Positions 8,015 through 17,421 are shown, numbered from the stretch's first letter. The stretch is DNA of 42,475 nt from Bacteroidales bacterium (GCA_009877105.1 WXFD01000042.1:1-42475); one strand, 5' to 3'. Translations and numbers: made by a program. Notes: generated by a model not told the origin, from the letters alone.

Positions 8015-10657
8015 ATGGATGCAATACTGCTGTTTCGTAAAACCCGGAAAATCATTGTTCTAATCACTATGTTGATGATAATTGCCGGATGCGGTGACAA
8101 GTCAGTGAGTAATATATCAACATCAGAAGCTTATACTAAATATGAAAGGAAGACAGAAAGCAAATCATTAGTTGCTTTTTCAGAGTCCAGGGAGAACCCT
8201 TTGAAATGGTTTGATTCCATTCCTGAGAGAAGATTACTTGACGCTTTTGAAGGCAGGCAGCTTAAGCTGACTGCCAATCCCGGTGAGATTTTTGTGTATC
8301 AGATCGGAGTCTGGGCAACCAACATGGATTTAAATGATCTGCAGATCAGTTTTTCAGATCTGAAGGGAAAGGCCGGGAAAATCAGTTCTTCAAAAATGAC
8401 CTGTTATAATCTGGGAGGTACAGATATCCGGGGAATTGCTTTCAGAAAGCAATTAAGTATTCCGGGGGGCCGAGTACAGGCCCTGTGGATAGGTATGGAT
8501 CTTGACAGTGTTGTTTCAGGAACATACAGGGGATCAGTCACTGTTGTTTCAGGAAGCGGGAAACAGGTTTTGCCTGTCACACTCAAAGTAACGGGTCCCC
8601 GGGTTTTAAATAATGGCTATGATGAAGGTGCCAGGCTTTCCCGGCTCAACTGGCTAAATTCCCGTAAAGGAATAAACAATGAGGTTACAAAAGGCTTCAT
8701 CCCGGTTAAAGTTGAGGGCAACAGTTTAAGCATCCTCGGCCGTAATCTTGCTATCGGCGGCAATGGCCTTCCGGCTTCAATTGTCAGTTTTTTTAAATCC
8801 TCAAATCAACATATAGATGAGAAGGGTGAGTATGTTGTCAATTCTCCTTTCAGATTCATAATTGAAAAACAACATGGTGGAGTCATCAGCCTTGTTCCCG
8901 GTGAGATTGTTTTTTCTGATAAATCCGATGCCGGTATAAGCTGGAAAGTCACCAACTCATCGGAAGAGGCTGACCTTGAGGTTTCCGGGCGCCTCGAATT
9001 TGACGGATTTGTGGATTATGCCATGAAGCTGACTGCAAAAAGAACACTGAAAATAAGGGATATCCGCCTGGAGATTCCTGTAGTTAAGGATAAAGCAGAG
9101 TATATGATGGGCCTGGGCCATGAAGGGGGACTGCGTATTCACGGATGGAAGTGGAAATGGGATGTTTCAAAAAACCAGGACATGCTGTGGATCGGATCAG
9201 TGAACGGCGGAATAAGGTTAAAACTTAAAGCGGAGAATTATGTCAGGCCTCTGGTAAATGTATATTATAAATTCTGCCCTCTCAAAATGCCGGTATCGTG
9301 GGGGAACGGAGGCAATGGGGGTGTTGATATTACCGATGGGGAAACCGGCGTCGTAATAAAAGCATACTCGGGAGGACGTACGGTCGAAACAGGAGAGGCC
9401 CTTAATTATGACTTTGAGCTGCTTCTTACCCCTTTCAGGACCATCGACAGGAATACTAAATTCAACGACCGGTACTATCACGGAGGCGGGGCATCAACCA
9501 CCTTCAAGATCGACAGCGCAAAGAAATATGGTGCGAACATTATAAATATTCATCATGCTGAGGATATCTATCCTTTCATAAACTATCCGTACCTCGATGC
9601 AAATGTTGCGGAACTGAAAAGGCTTGTGTCAGAGGCCCATGATAACGGCATCAGGATGAAGTTATACTATACGACAAGGGAACTGACCAAAAACCTGCCG
9701 GAATTCCCGGCCTTTTACAGCCTGGATGGTGAAATCATTTTCCCGGGGCCCGGCAATGATTCCAGAACCGTGATCAATCCCAAAGGACCCAATGAATGGC
9801 TGGTTAAAAACCTGAGGGAGAAATATATCCCTGCCTGGTATAATGAGATAGAAGAGGGTAAATTCAGGGGAGAAACTGATCTTTCGGTAATCACAACTCC
9901 CGACAGCAGGCTGAATAATTTTTATGTGGCAGGTCTGGAATGGATGGTAAAGAATATCGGCATCGACGGTGTTTATATTGACGATTCGGCCCTTGACCGG
10001 TTTACAGTGCAGAGGGCCCGGAAAGTGATTGATGAGTATCGTCCTGAGGGAAGAATGGATCTTCACAGCTGGAACCATTTCAACGAATGGGCCGGATATA
10101 CAAATTGCCTCAACCTGTACATGGATATGCTTCCCTATTTCGACCTGATCTGGATAGGGGAAGGCCGTGACTATAACCGGGATCCCGATCACTGGCTGAT
10201 AGAGGTTTCCGGTATTCCCTTCGGCCTGCCGGGCCAGATGCTTGAGGGAGGCGGCAATCCCTGGAGAGGCATGGTTTACGGTATTACCAACCGTGCCGGA
10301 TGGGTGAAAAATCCACCTCACTACCTTTGGAAATTCTTTGATGATTATAAATTTTCAGAAAGGGAAATGCTCGGTTACTGGGACAGGAACTGTCCTGTAA
10401 GAACAGATAATCCGAAAATCATTGCATCAGCTTTCAAAGGATCTGAGGATCTTGTTTTTGCGATAGCCAATTGGTCTGATAAAGAACAGGCATGCAGGCT
10501 TATCATCGACCGGAAAGCATTGGAAACAGATCTCAGCTCAACTGTCCTGGAAGTTCCTTTTATTGAAAATTTTCAGGAATCCGGGAGCGTTACCCCCGGT
10601 GATCAGATAATGATAGAGGGTGGGAAGGGTCGTCTTTTGGTCGTGAAAACCAAATAA
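8015..10657 (+). CDS. DUF6067-type glycoside-hydrolase-like lipoprotein
   Basis: An 880-residue lipoprotein (lipobox 'IIAGC', Cys26). The first ~480 residues look like beta-sandwich material, including a segment typical of carbohydrate-active N-terminal domains ('GTYRGSVTVVSGSGKQVLP'), a 'SRLNWLNSR' stretch and a large beta domain. A TIM-barrel region follows: 'YGANIINIHHAEDI', then 'GIDGVYIDDSALDR' with Asp656-Asp657 as candidate active-site acids, and 'LHSWNHFNEW'. This matches my recollection of the DUF6067 group, described as putative glycoside hydrolases and related to GH123-type enzymes. Its place between GH20 and an MFS sugar permease supports a role in an amino-sugar glycan pathway. 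Substrate unknown; sequence appears complete. Confidence 0.7.
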   Translation: MDAILLFRKTRKIIVLITMLMIIAGCGDKSVSNISTSEAYTKYERKTESKSLVAFSESRENPLKWFDSIPERRLLDAFEGRQLKLTANPGEIFVYQIGVWATNMDLNDLQISFSDLKGKAGKISSSKMTCYNLGGTDIRGIAFRKQLSIPGGRVQALWIGMDLDSVVSGTYRGSVTVVSGSGKQVLPVTLKVTGPRVLNNGYDEGARLSRLNWLNSRKGINNEVTKGFIPVKVEGNSLSILGRNLAIGGNGLPASIVSFFKSSNQHIDEKGEYVVNSPFRFIIEKQHGGVISLVPGEIVFSDKSDAGISWKVTNSSEEADLEVSGRLEFDGFVDYAMKLTAKRTLKIRDIRLEIPVVKDKAEYMMGLGHEGGLRIHGWKWKWDVSKNQDMLWIGSVNGGIRLKLKAENYVRPLVNVYYKFCPLKMPVSWGNGGNGGVDITDGETGVVIKAYSGGRTVETGEALNYDFELLLTPFRTIDRNTKFNDRYYHGGGASTTFKIDSAKKYGANIINIHHAEDIYPFINYPYLDANVAELKRLVSEAHDNGIRMKLYYTTRELTKNLPEFPAFYSLDGEIIFPGPGNDSRTVINPKGPNEWLVKNLREKYIPAWYNEIEEGKFRGETDLSVITTPDSRLNNFYVAGLEWMVKNIGIDGVYIDDSALDRFTVQRARKVIDEYRPEGRMDLHSWNHFNEWAGYTNCLNLYMDMLPYFDLIWIGEGRDYNRDPDHWLIEVSGIPFGLPGQMLEGGGNPWRGMVYGITNRAGWVKNPPHYLWKFFDDYKFSEREMLGYWDRNCPVRTDNPKIIASAFKGSEDLVFAIANWSDKEQACRLIIDRKALETDLSSTVLEVPFIENFQESGSVTPGDQIMIEGGKGRLLVVKTK

Positions 10658-10698
10658 ATATTAATTAATTAGGTGATATACATCAGTAGATCGATAGA

Positions 10699-10754
10699 GA
10701 TATATCATTAAATATAATGACATATATCAATTACTGCTAATGGCGACAATTGTC
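10699..10754. promoter_or_regulatory. Inverted repeats upstream of the MFS operon
   Basis: Two structures lie in the 237-bp gap. An A/T-rich interrupted hairpin pairs GATATAT and CATTA (10699-10710) with TAATG and ATATATC (10715-10728), with two bases bulged. A perfect 10-bp palindrome GACAATTGTC lies at 10745-10754, about 140 bp before the permease start. The palindrome is a plausible operator for a dimeric regulator. The A/T-rich hairpin has no T-run and is a poor terminator candidate. Confidence 0.3.
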
Positions 10755-10894
10755 AAATATTCTTCGTAAATAGTTCCCGGTTTTCAAACGGATCACTTTT
10801 TTCTTATTTTTAAAAAACTTAAACCACAATACTCAATCGGGAATGGCCCTGAATCCTGCGTTGCAACAGTCATCAACAATTTTATGAGCATTAT

Positions 10895-12241
10895 ATGATT
10901 TCAAAGACATCCGCCTCGTCCCGTCCACAGCAGGCTATGTGGCTGACAATTGGTACCATCGGCCTGTTTTTCTTTATTTTCGGGTTTGTTACCTGGCTTA
11001 ACGGCATACTGATACCCTACCTTAAGATATCGTGTGAACTTAATCATTTCCAGTCATACCTGGTGGCCTTTTCATTTTACCTGGCCTACGTGATAATGGC
11101 AATACCTGCCTCGTGGGTACTGAAAAGGACAGGTCTCAAGACCGGCATGATGATCGGTCTGTTCATAATGGCGGGTGGAGCATTGTTTTTTGTACCTGCA
11201 GCCGCGACCCGGACATATGGTATATTCCTGACGGGCCTTTTTGTGATGGGGACCGGCCTGGCCCTTCTGCAGACAGCGTCGAATCCCTACATAACCATAC
11301 TGGGGCCCATTGAAAGCGCCGCCCGGCGAATCAGCATAATGGGGATCTGCAATAAATCCGCAGGGATAATAGCCACTCTTGTTTTCGGGGTAATGGCGCT
11401 TAGTGACGGAGATGCACTGGTAGCCCAGCTTAAAACGCTTGAAGGACCGGAGAAGAACCTGATGCTCGATCAGCTTGCAGCTAGGGTCATAGTCCCATAC
11501 CTGGGAATGGCAGCGATCCTGTTTGCCATCGGGCTAATGATTAAATTATCCCGCCTTCCCGAGATTGATCCGAATGAAAACAATGCCGGGAACATTAAGG
11601 ATGAGTTCAGCAACAGGAAATCGATCTTTCAGTTCCCGTTCCTTCTGCTCGGAGTTGTAGCAATTTTCTGCGACGTGGGTCTCGAAATCATTGCAGGCGA
11701 TACAATAATCAGTTACGGGATAAGCCAGGGTATCCCGATTGCACTTGCCCGGCATTTTACCTCATTTACAATGATTGCTTCCATTATAGGATACCTGGTG
11801 GGAATAATCACAATACCAAAATACATTTCGCAGCACAATGCTCTGAAAATATGTGCAATCCTGGGAACGGTACTGACCATTGCTGCCATTGTATCACCCA
11901 GGATGATCTCGGTACTTTTCATTGCTTCACTGGGCATGGCCAATGCTTTGATATGGCCGGCGGTGTGGCCGCTGGCAATAGAGGGGCTCGGACGATTTAC
12001 AGGAATAGGCTCATCCCTGCTTATCATGGGAAACCTGGGCGGTGCGCTTCTTCCACTGCTTTATGGCCGGCTTGCTGATATCATGGATCCGCGAACTGCC
12101 TATTTCATTCTGATCCCATGCTACTTCTTTGTGCTTTATTATGCCTCAAGGGGTTATAAGGTTGGCAGGTATAATCCCCGCCATGATATTCACGCGTTGG
12201 ATGAAAATCTTTTGGTTAAATCAGATAATTTCATCAAGTGA
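10895..12241 (+). CDS. MFS sugar:proton symporter, FucP/GluP/NagP type
   Basis: A 448-residue polytopic membrane protein with about 12 hydrophobic helices. The N-terminal half carries family features of the fucose/glucose-galactose permeases: 'FFIFGFVTWLNGILIPYLK' in helix 1, an 'FSFYLAYVIMAIPASW' helix 2, and 'GTGLALLQTASNPYI' in the loop/helix region around residue 120. In Bacteroidota such permeases import fucose, glucose/galactose or, as NagP, N-acetylglucosamine. Next to GH20 and GH109-like genes, an N-acetylhexosamine is the most likely substrate. The stop codon overlaps the GTG start of the next gene by 4 bp, so transporter and cytoplasmic enzyme are probably translationally coupled. 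Confidence 0.88.
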   Translation: MISKTSASSRPQQAMWLTIGTIGLFFFIFGFVTWLNGILIPYLKISCELNHFQSYLVAFSFYLAYVIMAIPASWVLKRTGLKTGMMIGLFIMAGGALFFVPAAATRTYGIFLTGLFVMGTGLALLQTASNPYITILGPIESAARRISIMGICNKSAGIIATLVFGVMALSDGDALVAQLKTLEGPEKNLMLDQLAARVIVPYLGMAAILFAIGLMIKLSRLPEIDPNENNAGNIKDEFSNRKSIFQFPFLLLGVVAIFCDVGLEIIAGDTIISYGISQGIPIALARHFTSFTMIASIIGYLVGIITIPKYISQHNALKICAILGTVLTIAAIVSPRMISVLFIASLGMANALIWPAVWPLAIEGLGRFTGIGSSLLIMGNLGGALLPLLYGRLADIMDPRTAYFILIPCYFFVLYYASRGYKVGRYNPRHDIHALDENLLVKSDNFIK

Positions 12242-13455
12242 ATAAGGAATTGTCAAAAGATCCCGTTCGGATCGGCGTGGTTGGGACGGGCAAACGGGGA
12301 CAGAAACTGATTGGTTATCTTCTGCAGCTGGACGATGTTGAAATAACTGCAGTTTGTGACGGATCAGTTTCCGAGGCGGAGATTGCGGCAGGGATGTGCA
12401 CCAGTTCAGGGAAAAAAAAGCCCTCGGTATTCGGCGGAAAGAAGGATTCATACAGAAGGGCGCTGGATTCGGGCTTACTGGATGCTGTAATAATTGCCAC
12501 CTATTGGGATTCGCATGCTGAGATTGCCCTGCTGGCAATGGAAAATGGCATATATCCCGGCATTGATGTTCCTGCTGCCCAGACGGTTGAACAGGCATGG
12601 AAACTGGTGGAAACATCGGAGAAGACCGGTATTCCATGTATGATGCTTGAAAACTGGAGTTTCAGGAAAGATAATCTTGCAGTACTGAACATGAAAAGGC
12701 TGGGTATGTTCGGCGAAATTATACACTGCCATTGTGCCCATTCTCATAACTGTATAGATCACTGGTTTTTTGACAGTGAAACCGGGGAACCGAAATGGCA
12801 GGCTGAATACCTGATGAAACATAACAGGGATCAATATCCAACCCATGCCGTGGGGCCTGTAATCAGCTGGATGGACATCAACCGGGGCGATATTTTTACC
12901 GAGATTTTCACCATGACTTCCGCTTCCAGGGGTATCAACGCCTACTTTGCGGATAAATTCGGCGCGGATCATCCCAATGCCGTTACAAGGTTCCGGCAGG
13001 GCGACATTGTAACTTCCCTGTTGCGTACCAGCTCGGGAAAAACACTTGTGGTTAACAATGATCTTCTGCTGCCCAGACCCTATTCAAACCGGTGGATGCT
13101 CCAGGGCACGAAGGGGATTTATGATGAGGAGAAAAGTTCCATATATCTGGCCGGCCACAGTCCCCAATACCAGAAATGGGAGCCGTGGCAGCCATATGAA
13201 GATAAATACAATCACAGGTGGTATCAGCAGGATCTTTCTTCACTCCGGGGAAGAAGAGCTGATTTTGTGATGCTCCGCAGGTTTGTTGACGCTGTAGCGG
13301 TCAGGGGGCCGGTACCGCTCGATGTTTATGATTCAGCCGTAATGTCCGCTATTGTTGAGCTTTCGGAAATATCGGCAAGAGAAAACCGCCCCGTACCCTT
13401 TCCTGATTTTACCCGCGGCAGATGGAAAACCAATGAACCTTATTTCGCTGTTTGA
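12238..13455 (+). CDS. Cytoplasmic GH109-like Gfo/Idh/MocA enzyme
   Basis: A 405-residue paralogue of the Tat-exported enzyme encoded at 3170-4480, but without any signal peptide. It starts with GTG at 12238 inside the permease stop (GTGA overlap), and the dinucleotide motif 'GTGKRG' appears within the first 25 residues. The substrate half is nearly the same as in the exported copy: 'PCMMLENWSFRKDNLA', 'HCHCAHSHNCIDHWFFD', 'YPTHAVGPVISWMDINRG' (Tyr200, His203), 'HPNA' and 'GDIVTS'. It likely processes an imported sugar or disaccharide with bound NAD. Enzymatic class (GH109 glycosidase versus sugar oxidoreductase) is inferred from the YPTH motif and alignment by eye. Confidence 0.8.
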   Translation: MNKELSKDPVRIGVVGTGKRGQKLIGYLLQLDDVEITAVCDGSVSEAEIAAGMCTSSGKKKPSVFGGKKDSYRRALDSGLLDAVIIATYWDSHAEIALLAMENGIYPGIDVPAAQTVEQAWKLVETSEKTGIPCMMLENWSFRKDNLAVLNMKRLGMFGEIIHCHCAHSHNCIDHWFFDSETGEPKWQAEYLMKHNRDQYPTHAVGPVISWMDINRGDIFTEIFTMTSASRGINAYFADKFGADHPNAVTRFRQGDIVTSLLRTSSGKTLVVNNDLLLPRPYSNRWMLQGTKGIYDEEKSSIYLAGHSPQYQKWEPWQPYEDKYNHRWYQQDLSSLRGRRADFVMLRRFVDAVAVRGPVPLDVYDSAVMSAIVELSEISARENRPVPFPDFTRGRWKTNEPYFAV

Positions 13456-13475
13456 CCAATAAAAAATTTAAGATC

Positions 13476-14555
13476 ATGATCAAGATTCAGGCAAGTGTTT
13501 CAAAAGGCTGGCTGCACAAGCATGGAGGATTTGATTTCACCGACAGGTACTATCTGGATCCGTATTTCAGGATGAAACAGGATGAGGCATGTCATAACTT
13601 TATAAAGAAAAGGTTCCCTGATTATCCTCTGTACAATATGGAAGACAATCTTGTCCAGGCGGAATATGTGGTACCGGACATGATGCTGGTAGGTGCAATC
13701 CAGCCGAATATGATAATTGCGGCAGCGCTGGGATCTGAATTCGTTTTCGCACCCGACAGGGATTCGGATGTGAGGGGATTTCCGCTGAAAGATATAAAGG
13801 ACCTGAAGGAACTTCCCCCTGTAGCTGAAATACCGGAACTGGAGTTTATTCTCAACCTGATAAACCAGTTTCTTGAGGCGAAGGAAAAATATCCCTGGTG
13901 CAGGATAATTCCACCTTTCTTCTGGGATACCTCTGGCAGGGCAACGATACATGGAATAATCACCACATCGATGAAATTCATCGGGCAGGATATTTTTACC
14001 ATGATGATGATATACCCCGATCTTGTCAAGGGAATTCATGCCTGGATCGCGGATGTTTACATCGAGGTCATAAAACTCTTTTCAGGGCTTGGCGATCTGC
14101 CTGTGACATCCGTTCATGTGGGAGAGTGCTCGGGTACGATGCTCGACGGTGCATCTTACCTGGAGTTTGTCACCCCATATATTAACCGCCTCGGGAGGGA
14201 GTTTGGAGCCATCAGGCTTCACAGCTGCGGAAATGCTGATCATGTAATGCCTTCCATTTGTGCCATTGACAACCTCAGCGTTATTGATACAGGTTCAGAC
14301 ACCTCACTTGCCCGGATCAGGGAGATGAAAGGCAGGGATTTCGAGATCAATGTTTTTCCCCATGTCGATTACCTTTCCGAAAGTGCCAGGCATAAAGATA
14401 TTCAGGATTGGCTTGCACGCACACTGAAGGATAACGACGGGGGTAATCTGAAGATCGAATACCACCTGGAATCCGATTACAATCTTGAAAACTGCATGTA
14501 TATACATGATGAACTCGACAGGCTGGGACTGGTTAAGAAGGGCCGGCTTTACTGA
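13476..14555 (+). CDS. Uroporphyrinogen-decarboxylase-fold protein (MtaA/CmuA-like)
   Basis: A 359-residue cytoplasmic protein. The frame is also open from a TTG at 13452 that overlaps the previous stop, but the ATG at 13476 ('MIKIQASVSKGW') is the more natural start, 20 bp after that stop. The sequence fits the URO-D superfamily barrel: 'ALGSEFVFAPDRDSDVRGFP' in the middle, and 'HSC' (His249, Cys251) where corrinoid methyltransferases of this fold bind zinc. The third Cys ligand expected near the C-terminus is not obvious; the equivalent segment reads 'IEYHLESDYNLENC'. It could be a methyltransferase using a different ligand set, or a non-catalytic relative. It is not a haem-pathway HemE, judging by divergence and context. 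Confidence 0.7.
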   Translation: MIKIQASVSKGWLHKHGGFDFTDRYYLDPYFRMKQDEACHNFIKKRFPDYPLYNMEDNLVQAEYVVPDMMLVGAIQPNMIIAAALGSEFVFAPDRDSDVRGFPLKDIKDLKELPPVAEIPELEFILNLINQFLEAKEKYPWCRIIPPFFWDTSGRATIHGIITTSMKFIGQDIFTMMMIYPDLVKGIHAWIADVYIEVIKLFSGLGDLPVTSVHVGECSGTMLDGASYLEFVTPYINRLGREFGAIRLHSCGNADHVMPSICAIDNLSVIDTGSDTSLARIREMKGRDFEINVFPHVDYLSESARHKDIQDWLARTLKDNDGGNLKIEYHLESDYNLENCMYIHDELDRLGLVKKGRLY

Positions 14556-14609
14556 ATTATGAAGCCCGCATGATACGAAATCACAAACAAGCATGAAAAT
14601 AAAATTCAT

Positions 14610-14629
14610 GTGGGTTCCATGTGAACCAC
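14610..14629 (+). other. Imperfect hairpin between the two URO-D-fold genes
   Basis: GTGGGTTC (14610-14617) pairs with GAACCAC (14623-14629) with one bulged G and a 5-nt loop. There is no T-run after it, so it is a weak terminator at best. The rest of the 207-bp gap is A/T-rich and shows no recognisable cobalamin-riboswitch box. Confidence 0.25.
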
Positions 14630-14762
14630 TTAATCTTCAGTAGTATATAAAATTATTTTCACATGAAAATAGTATCGGTTGTGTGTTACTGAATTGAACT
14701 GACGGAAATAAAAGACGGAATAAATGAATTTCAGGAGTAACGTGTGGAAAAAATAAACAAAG

Positions 14763-15785
14763 ATGAACGGATATCAGAGGATAGTTGCTGCACTAAAGGG
14801 AGAACGGCCGGACAAAATTCCGGTGATGCTGCATAATTTCATGGTTGCAGCCGAGGAACTGAACATCAGCATGGGCAGATTCAGGGAAAGTCCGACCCTG
14901 ATTGCCGAGGCTTTCATTAATTCAGTGGAAAAATATGACCTTGACGGAGTTCTTGTCGACATTGATACTGTGACTCTTGCCGGCAGCCTGGGTGTTCCTG
15001 TGGATCTCCCTGAGCATGAACCCGGAAGATCACCCGGGGGATGCCTGGCATCGATGGAGGATGTCAGATCACTGAAACCCGTGAATGTAGAGGATTACAA
15101 ATATATCCAGATATGGCTCGAAGCGGTAAGAAGGCTTAAGGATTATTTCGGCGATGAGGTTTTCGTCAGGGGCAACTGCGATCAGCTGCCTTTTTCACTT
15201 GCAGGAATGATGCGAGGGACAGGCAACTGGATGATGGATCTGTATGTTGCCGAACATTCTCTTTTGAGTGAATTGCTTGAATACTGCACTGAAGCAACAA
15301 GCCAGTTCATAAGGTTGATGATCCAGACGGGAGCGGATATGGTATCAAACGGCGACAGTCCGGCCGGTCCCGACCTGGTGCCGCCTGAAATTTATGAAAA
15401 ATATGCCTTCCCGTATGAGAAAAGGATTGTTGATGAGGCCCACAGGGGAGGAGCCTTCTACACCCTGCATATCTGCGGCGACACCAAACCCATCCTCGAA
15501 AAAATGCTCCTGACCGGTTCAGATGCATTTGAAATTGACTACAAGACAGATGCGCAATTCGCATGCGATACCCTCAGGGATAAAGCTGCCTTCTTTGGAA
15601 ATGTCGATCCCAGCGGTGTCCTGGCCCTGGGAACGCCTGAGCTTGTTCGAAAAAAAACGGAAGAACTTCTCCGGATATTTTCGGATAACAACAGGTTTAT
15701 CCTGAATGCGGGCTGTGCACTGCCGTCAACAACACCTGAAGAGAATCTCAGAACATTCGTGGCAACGGCAAGAAATTTCAGATGA
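14763..15785 (+). CDS. Uroporphyrinogen-decarboxylase-fold methyltransferase (MtaA/MtbA-like)
   Basis: A 340-residue cytoplasmic protein typical of the MtaA/MtbA branch of the URO-D superfamily: start 'MNGYQRIVAALKGERPDKIPV', centre 'DMVSNGDSPAGPDLVPPEIY', then 'LHICGD' (His236, Cys238) and 'NAGCAL' (Cys318). His-x-Cys plus a distant Cys is the zinc site that methylcobamide:thiol methyltransferases use to activate the methyl acceptor thiol. Such proteins demethylate or methylate small molecules through a corrinoid protein, but no corrinoid-binding protein is encoded nearby. In sugar loci the substrate is unknown; a methylated sugar or glycan-derived methyl group is one option. Confidence 0.78.
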   Translation: MNGYQRIVAALKGERPDKIPVMLHNFMVAAEELNISMGRFRESPTLIAEAFINSVEKYDLDGVLVDIDTVTLAGSLGVPVDLPEHEPGRSPGGCLASMEDVRSLKPVNVEDYKYIQIWLEAVRRLKDYFGDEVFVRGNCDQLPFSLAGMMRGTGNWMMDLYVAEHSLLSELLEYCTEATSQFIRLMIQTGADMVSNGDSPAGPDLVPPEIYEKYAFPYEKRIVDEAHRGGAFYTLHICGDTKPILEKMLLTGSDAFEIDYKTDAQFACDTLRDKAAFFGNVDPSGVLALGTPELVRKKTEELLRIFSDNNRFILNAGCALPSTTPEENLRTFVATARNFR

Positions 15786-16011
15786 GAAACCGGGCAGCAT
15801 AATTTCCCATATCTGCGGTGACCGTGACCGGAGCAGGTCTGATCTGCCCGAGAGGCCCGGCAGGGTTCATTCTGATTACTGCAATACTTATCAGGTTGCT
15901 GAATAGAAATTAATGTAGGTGAGGACTGATAAATAAGAAATTGTTTTTAACTTACTATCCTGAAAAATCAAGCCGGAATTACCTGAAAAAATAATTTAAA
16001 TCATCTGAAAA

Positions 16012-17421
16012 ATGACAAAACGGAGAGAATTCATCAAGAAAAGTGTTCTGGGAAGTGCCGGGATAGCCGTCGGCGCCACTGGGTTTTCTGCAAAATCCTA
16101 TAATTCCATTGCCGGTTCAAACGAAAGGATCAATCTTGCCGTGATAGGTATCAGGAACCAGGGAAGCGTGCATATTGACAGCTGGTGCAGCCTGGCTAAA
16201 AGCCATAACGTGTTTCTGAAAACTCTTTGCGACACCGATGAGCAGCTTTTCGGATCACGAATTAAGATGGTAATGGATAAGGCCGGTCATAAACCGGTTA
16301 CAGAATGGGATCTTAGAAAGGTTCTGGATGATAAGGAAATTCATGCTGTTTCGCTGGCTGTGCCAAATCACTGGCATGCGCTTGCAACAATATGGGCTTG
16401 CCAGGCAGGCAAGCATGTCTACGTTGAGAAACCTGCATCACACAATATCCGCGAAGGGCGGAAAATGGTGGAGGCTGCGCGGAAAACCGGACTTATGGTC
16501 CAATGCGGACTGAATAACCGTTCCTCGTCAAATGTAAGGGAGGCAATCAAATTCCTTCATGATGGCGGTATCGGTGAGCTTTTCATGGCCAGGGCACTTT
16601 GCTTCAAGGCCAGGGATTCATACGGGATGGCCAGGGACAGCAAACCACCTGCCGGCTTTCACTATGATATGTGGCTCGGCCCTGCCCCCTGGCGTCCGTA
16701 TAACGTCAAAAGAAGCCACTATGTATGGCACTGGTACTGGGATACAGGGAACGGCGACACGGGAAACACCGGGCCCCATATGCTCGATATAGCCCGTTGG
16801 GGGCTGAATAAGAACGAACATCCTGTTTCAGTTTATTCCACAGGAGGTATTTATGGCCTGAACAGGGATGAAACCAGACCCGAAAACCGGACGAAAGGAG
16901 TGATGGTCTATGGAGATGTTGAAGCCTATGGCAGGGATAAAACCACTCAGGAAACTCCCAACACCCAGACCTGCGCATACAAGTATGCCGACGGCACTCT
17001 CCTGGAATTTGAATGCAGGGGACGTTACACCAATCATGAAGGATCTGACGGATCGGAGGTTACAAATGTTTTTTACGGAACAGAAGGATGGCTGCAGATC
17101 ATGGGGGATACATGGAAGGCTTTCCGCGGAAGGGAACGGACCCCTTTTGCAGGATCAAAACCAGTGACTGAAACCAGTCCTGCACCCAATTATGCAAACT
17201 TCATTGATGCGATCAGGGCAGACAACATTGATGTCCTTAACTGCGAAATCTATGAAGGGTTTCTTTCCTCAACCCTGCCCCATCTTGCCAACATATCATA
17301 CCGGGTTGGCAGAAGCCTGAGGTTTATAGGCGAATCGGAAAAATTTGCGGATGATTCGGAAGCTGATGCCCTTCTTACAAGGATATACAGGGTTCCCTAT
17401 GTGGTTCCGGATACTGTTTAA
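16012..17421 (+). CDS. Tat-exported Gfo/Idh/MocA oxidoreductase
   Basis: A 469-residue protein with a twin-arginine leader ('KRREFIKKS', residues 3-11) and a hydrophobic Gly/Ala segment. The dinucleotide region reads 'LAVIGIRNQGSVH', a slightly altered G-x-G-x-x-G, and the Gfo/Idh/MocA hallmark 'EKPASHN' follows near residue 143. The C-terminal substrate domain has 'WDTGNGDTGNTGPHMLDIARW', shortened here to its flanking motifs 'WHWYWDTGNGD' and 'HMLDIARWG', shared by many exported Bacteroidota members. It is clearly different from the two GH109-like proteins in this locus. NAD(P)-dependent oxidation or redox-assisted cleavage of a sugar is likely; Tat export suggests folding with cofactor before export. 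It ends the region 2 locus, before a 406-bp gap. Confidence 0.85.
   Translation: MTKRREFIKKSVLGSAGIAVGATGFSAKSYNSIAGSNERINLAVIGIRNQGSVHIDSWCSLAKSHNVFLKTLCDTDEQLFGSRIKMVMDKAGHKPVTEWDLRKVLDDKEIHAVSLAVPNHWHALATIWACQAGKHVYVEKPASHNIREGRKMVEAARKTGLMVQCGLNNRSSSNVREAIKFLHDGGIGELFMARALCFKARDSYGMARDSKPPAGFHYDMWLGPAPWRPYNVKRSHYVWHWYWDTGNGDTGNTGPHMLDIARWGLNKNEHPVSVYSTGGIYGLNRDETRPENRTKGVMVYGDVEAYGRDKTTQETPNTQTCAYKYADGTLLEFECRGRYTNHEGSDGSEVTNVFYGTEGWLQIMGDTWKAFRGRERTPFAGSKPVTETSPAPNYANFIDAIRADNIDVLNCEIYEGFLSSTLPHLANISYRVGRSLRFIGESEKFADDSEADALLTRIYRVPYVVPDTV

Noticed and set aside
9662..10321. Long open frame on the - strand (219 codons) inside the DUF6067-type gene
   Set aside because: It is antisense to a clear lipoprotein gene with family motifs. 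Long antisense frames are common at this base composition.
13500..14039. Antisense open frame of 179 codons in the first URO-D-fold gene
   Set aside because: Same reasoning: it is a shadow of a supported gene with no protein-like motif of its own.
14556..14762. Possible cobalamin riboswitch before the MtaA-like gene
   Set aside because: The gap was read for the conserved B12-box and core helices; neither is present, and the one hairpin is short and imperfect.
15706..15906. 66-codon open frame running from the URO-D-fold gene into the following gap
   Set aside because: Most of it lies out of frame inside a well-supported gene. The tail contains a short 'HICGD' resemblance to that gene, which may be coincidence or a tiny duplication and is not evidence of a protein.
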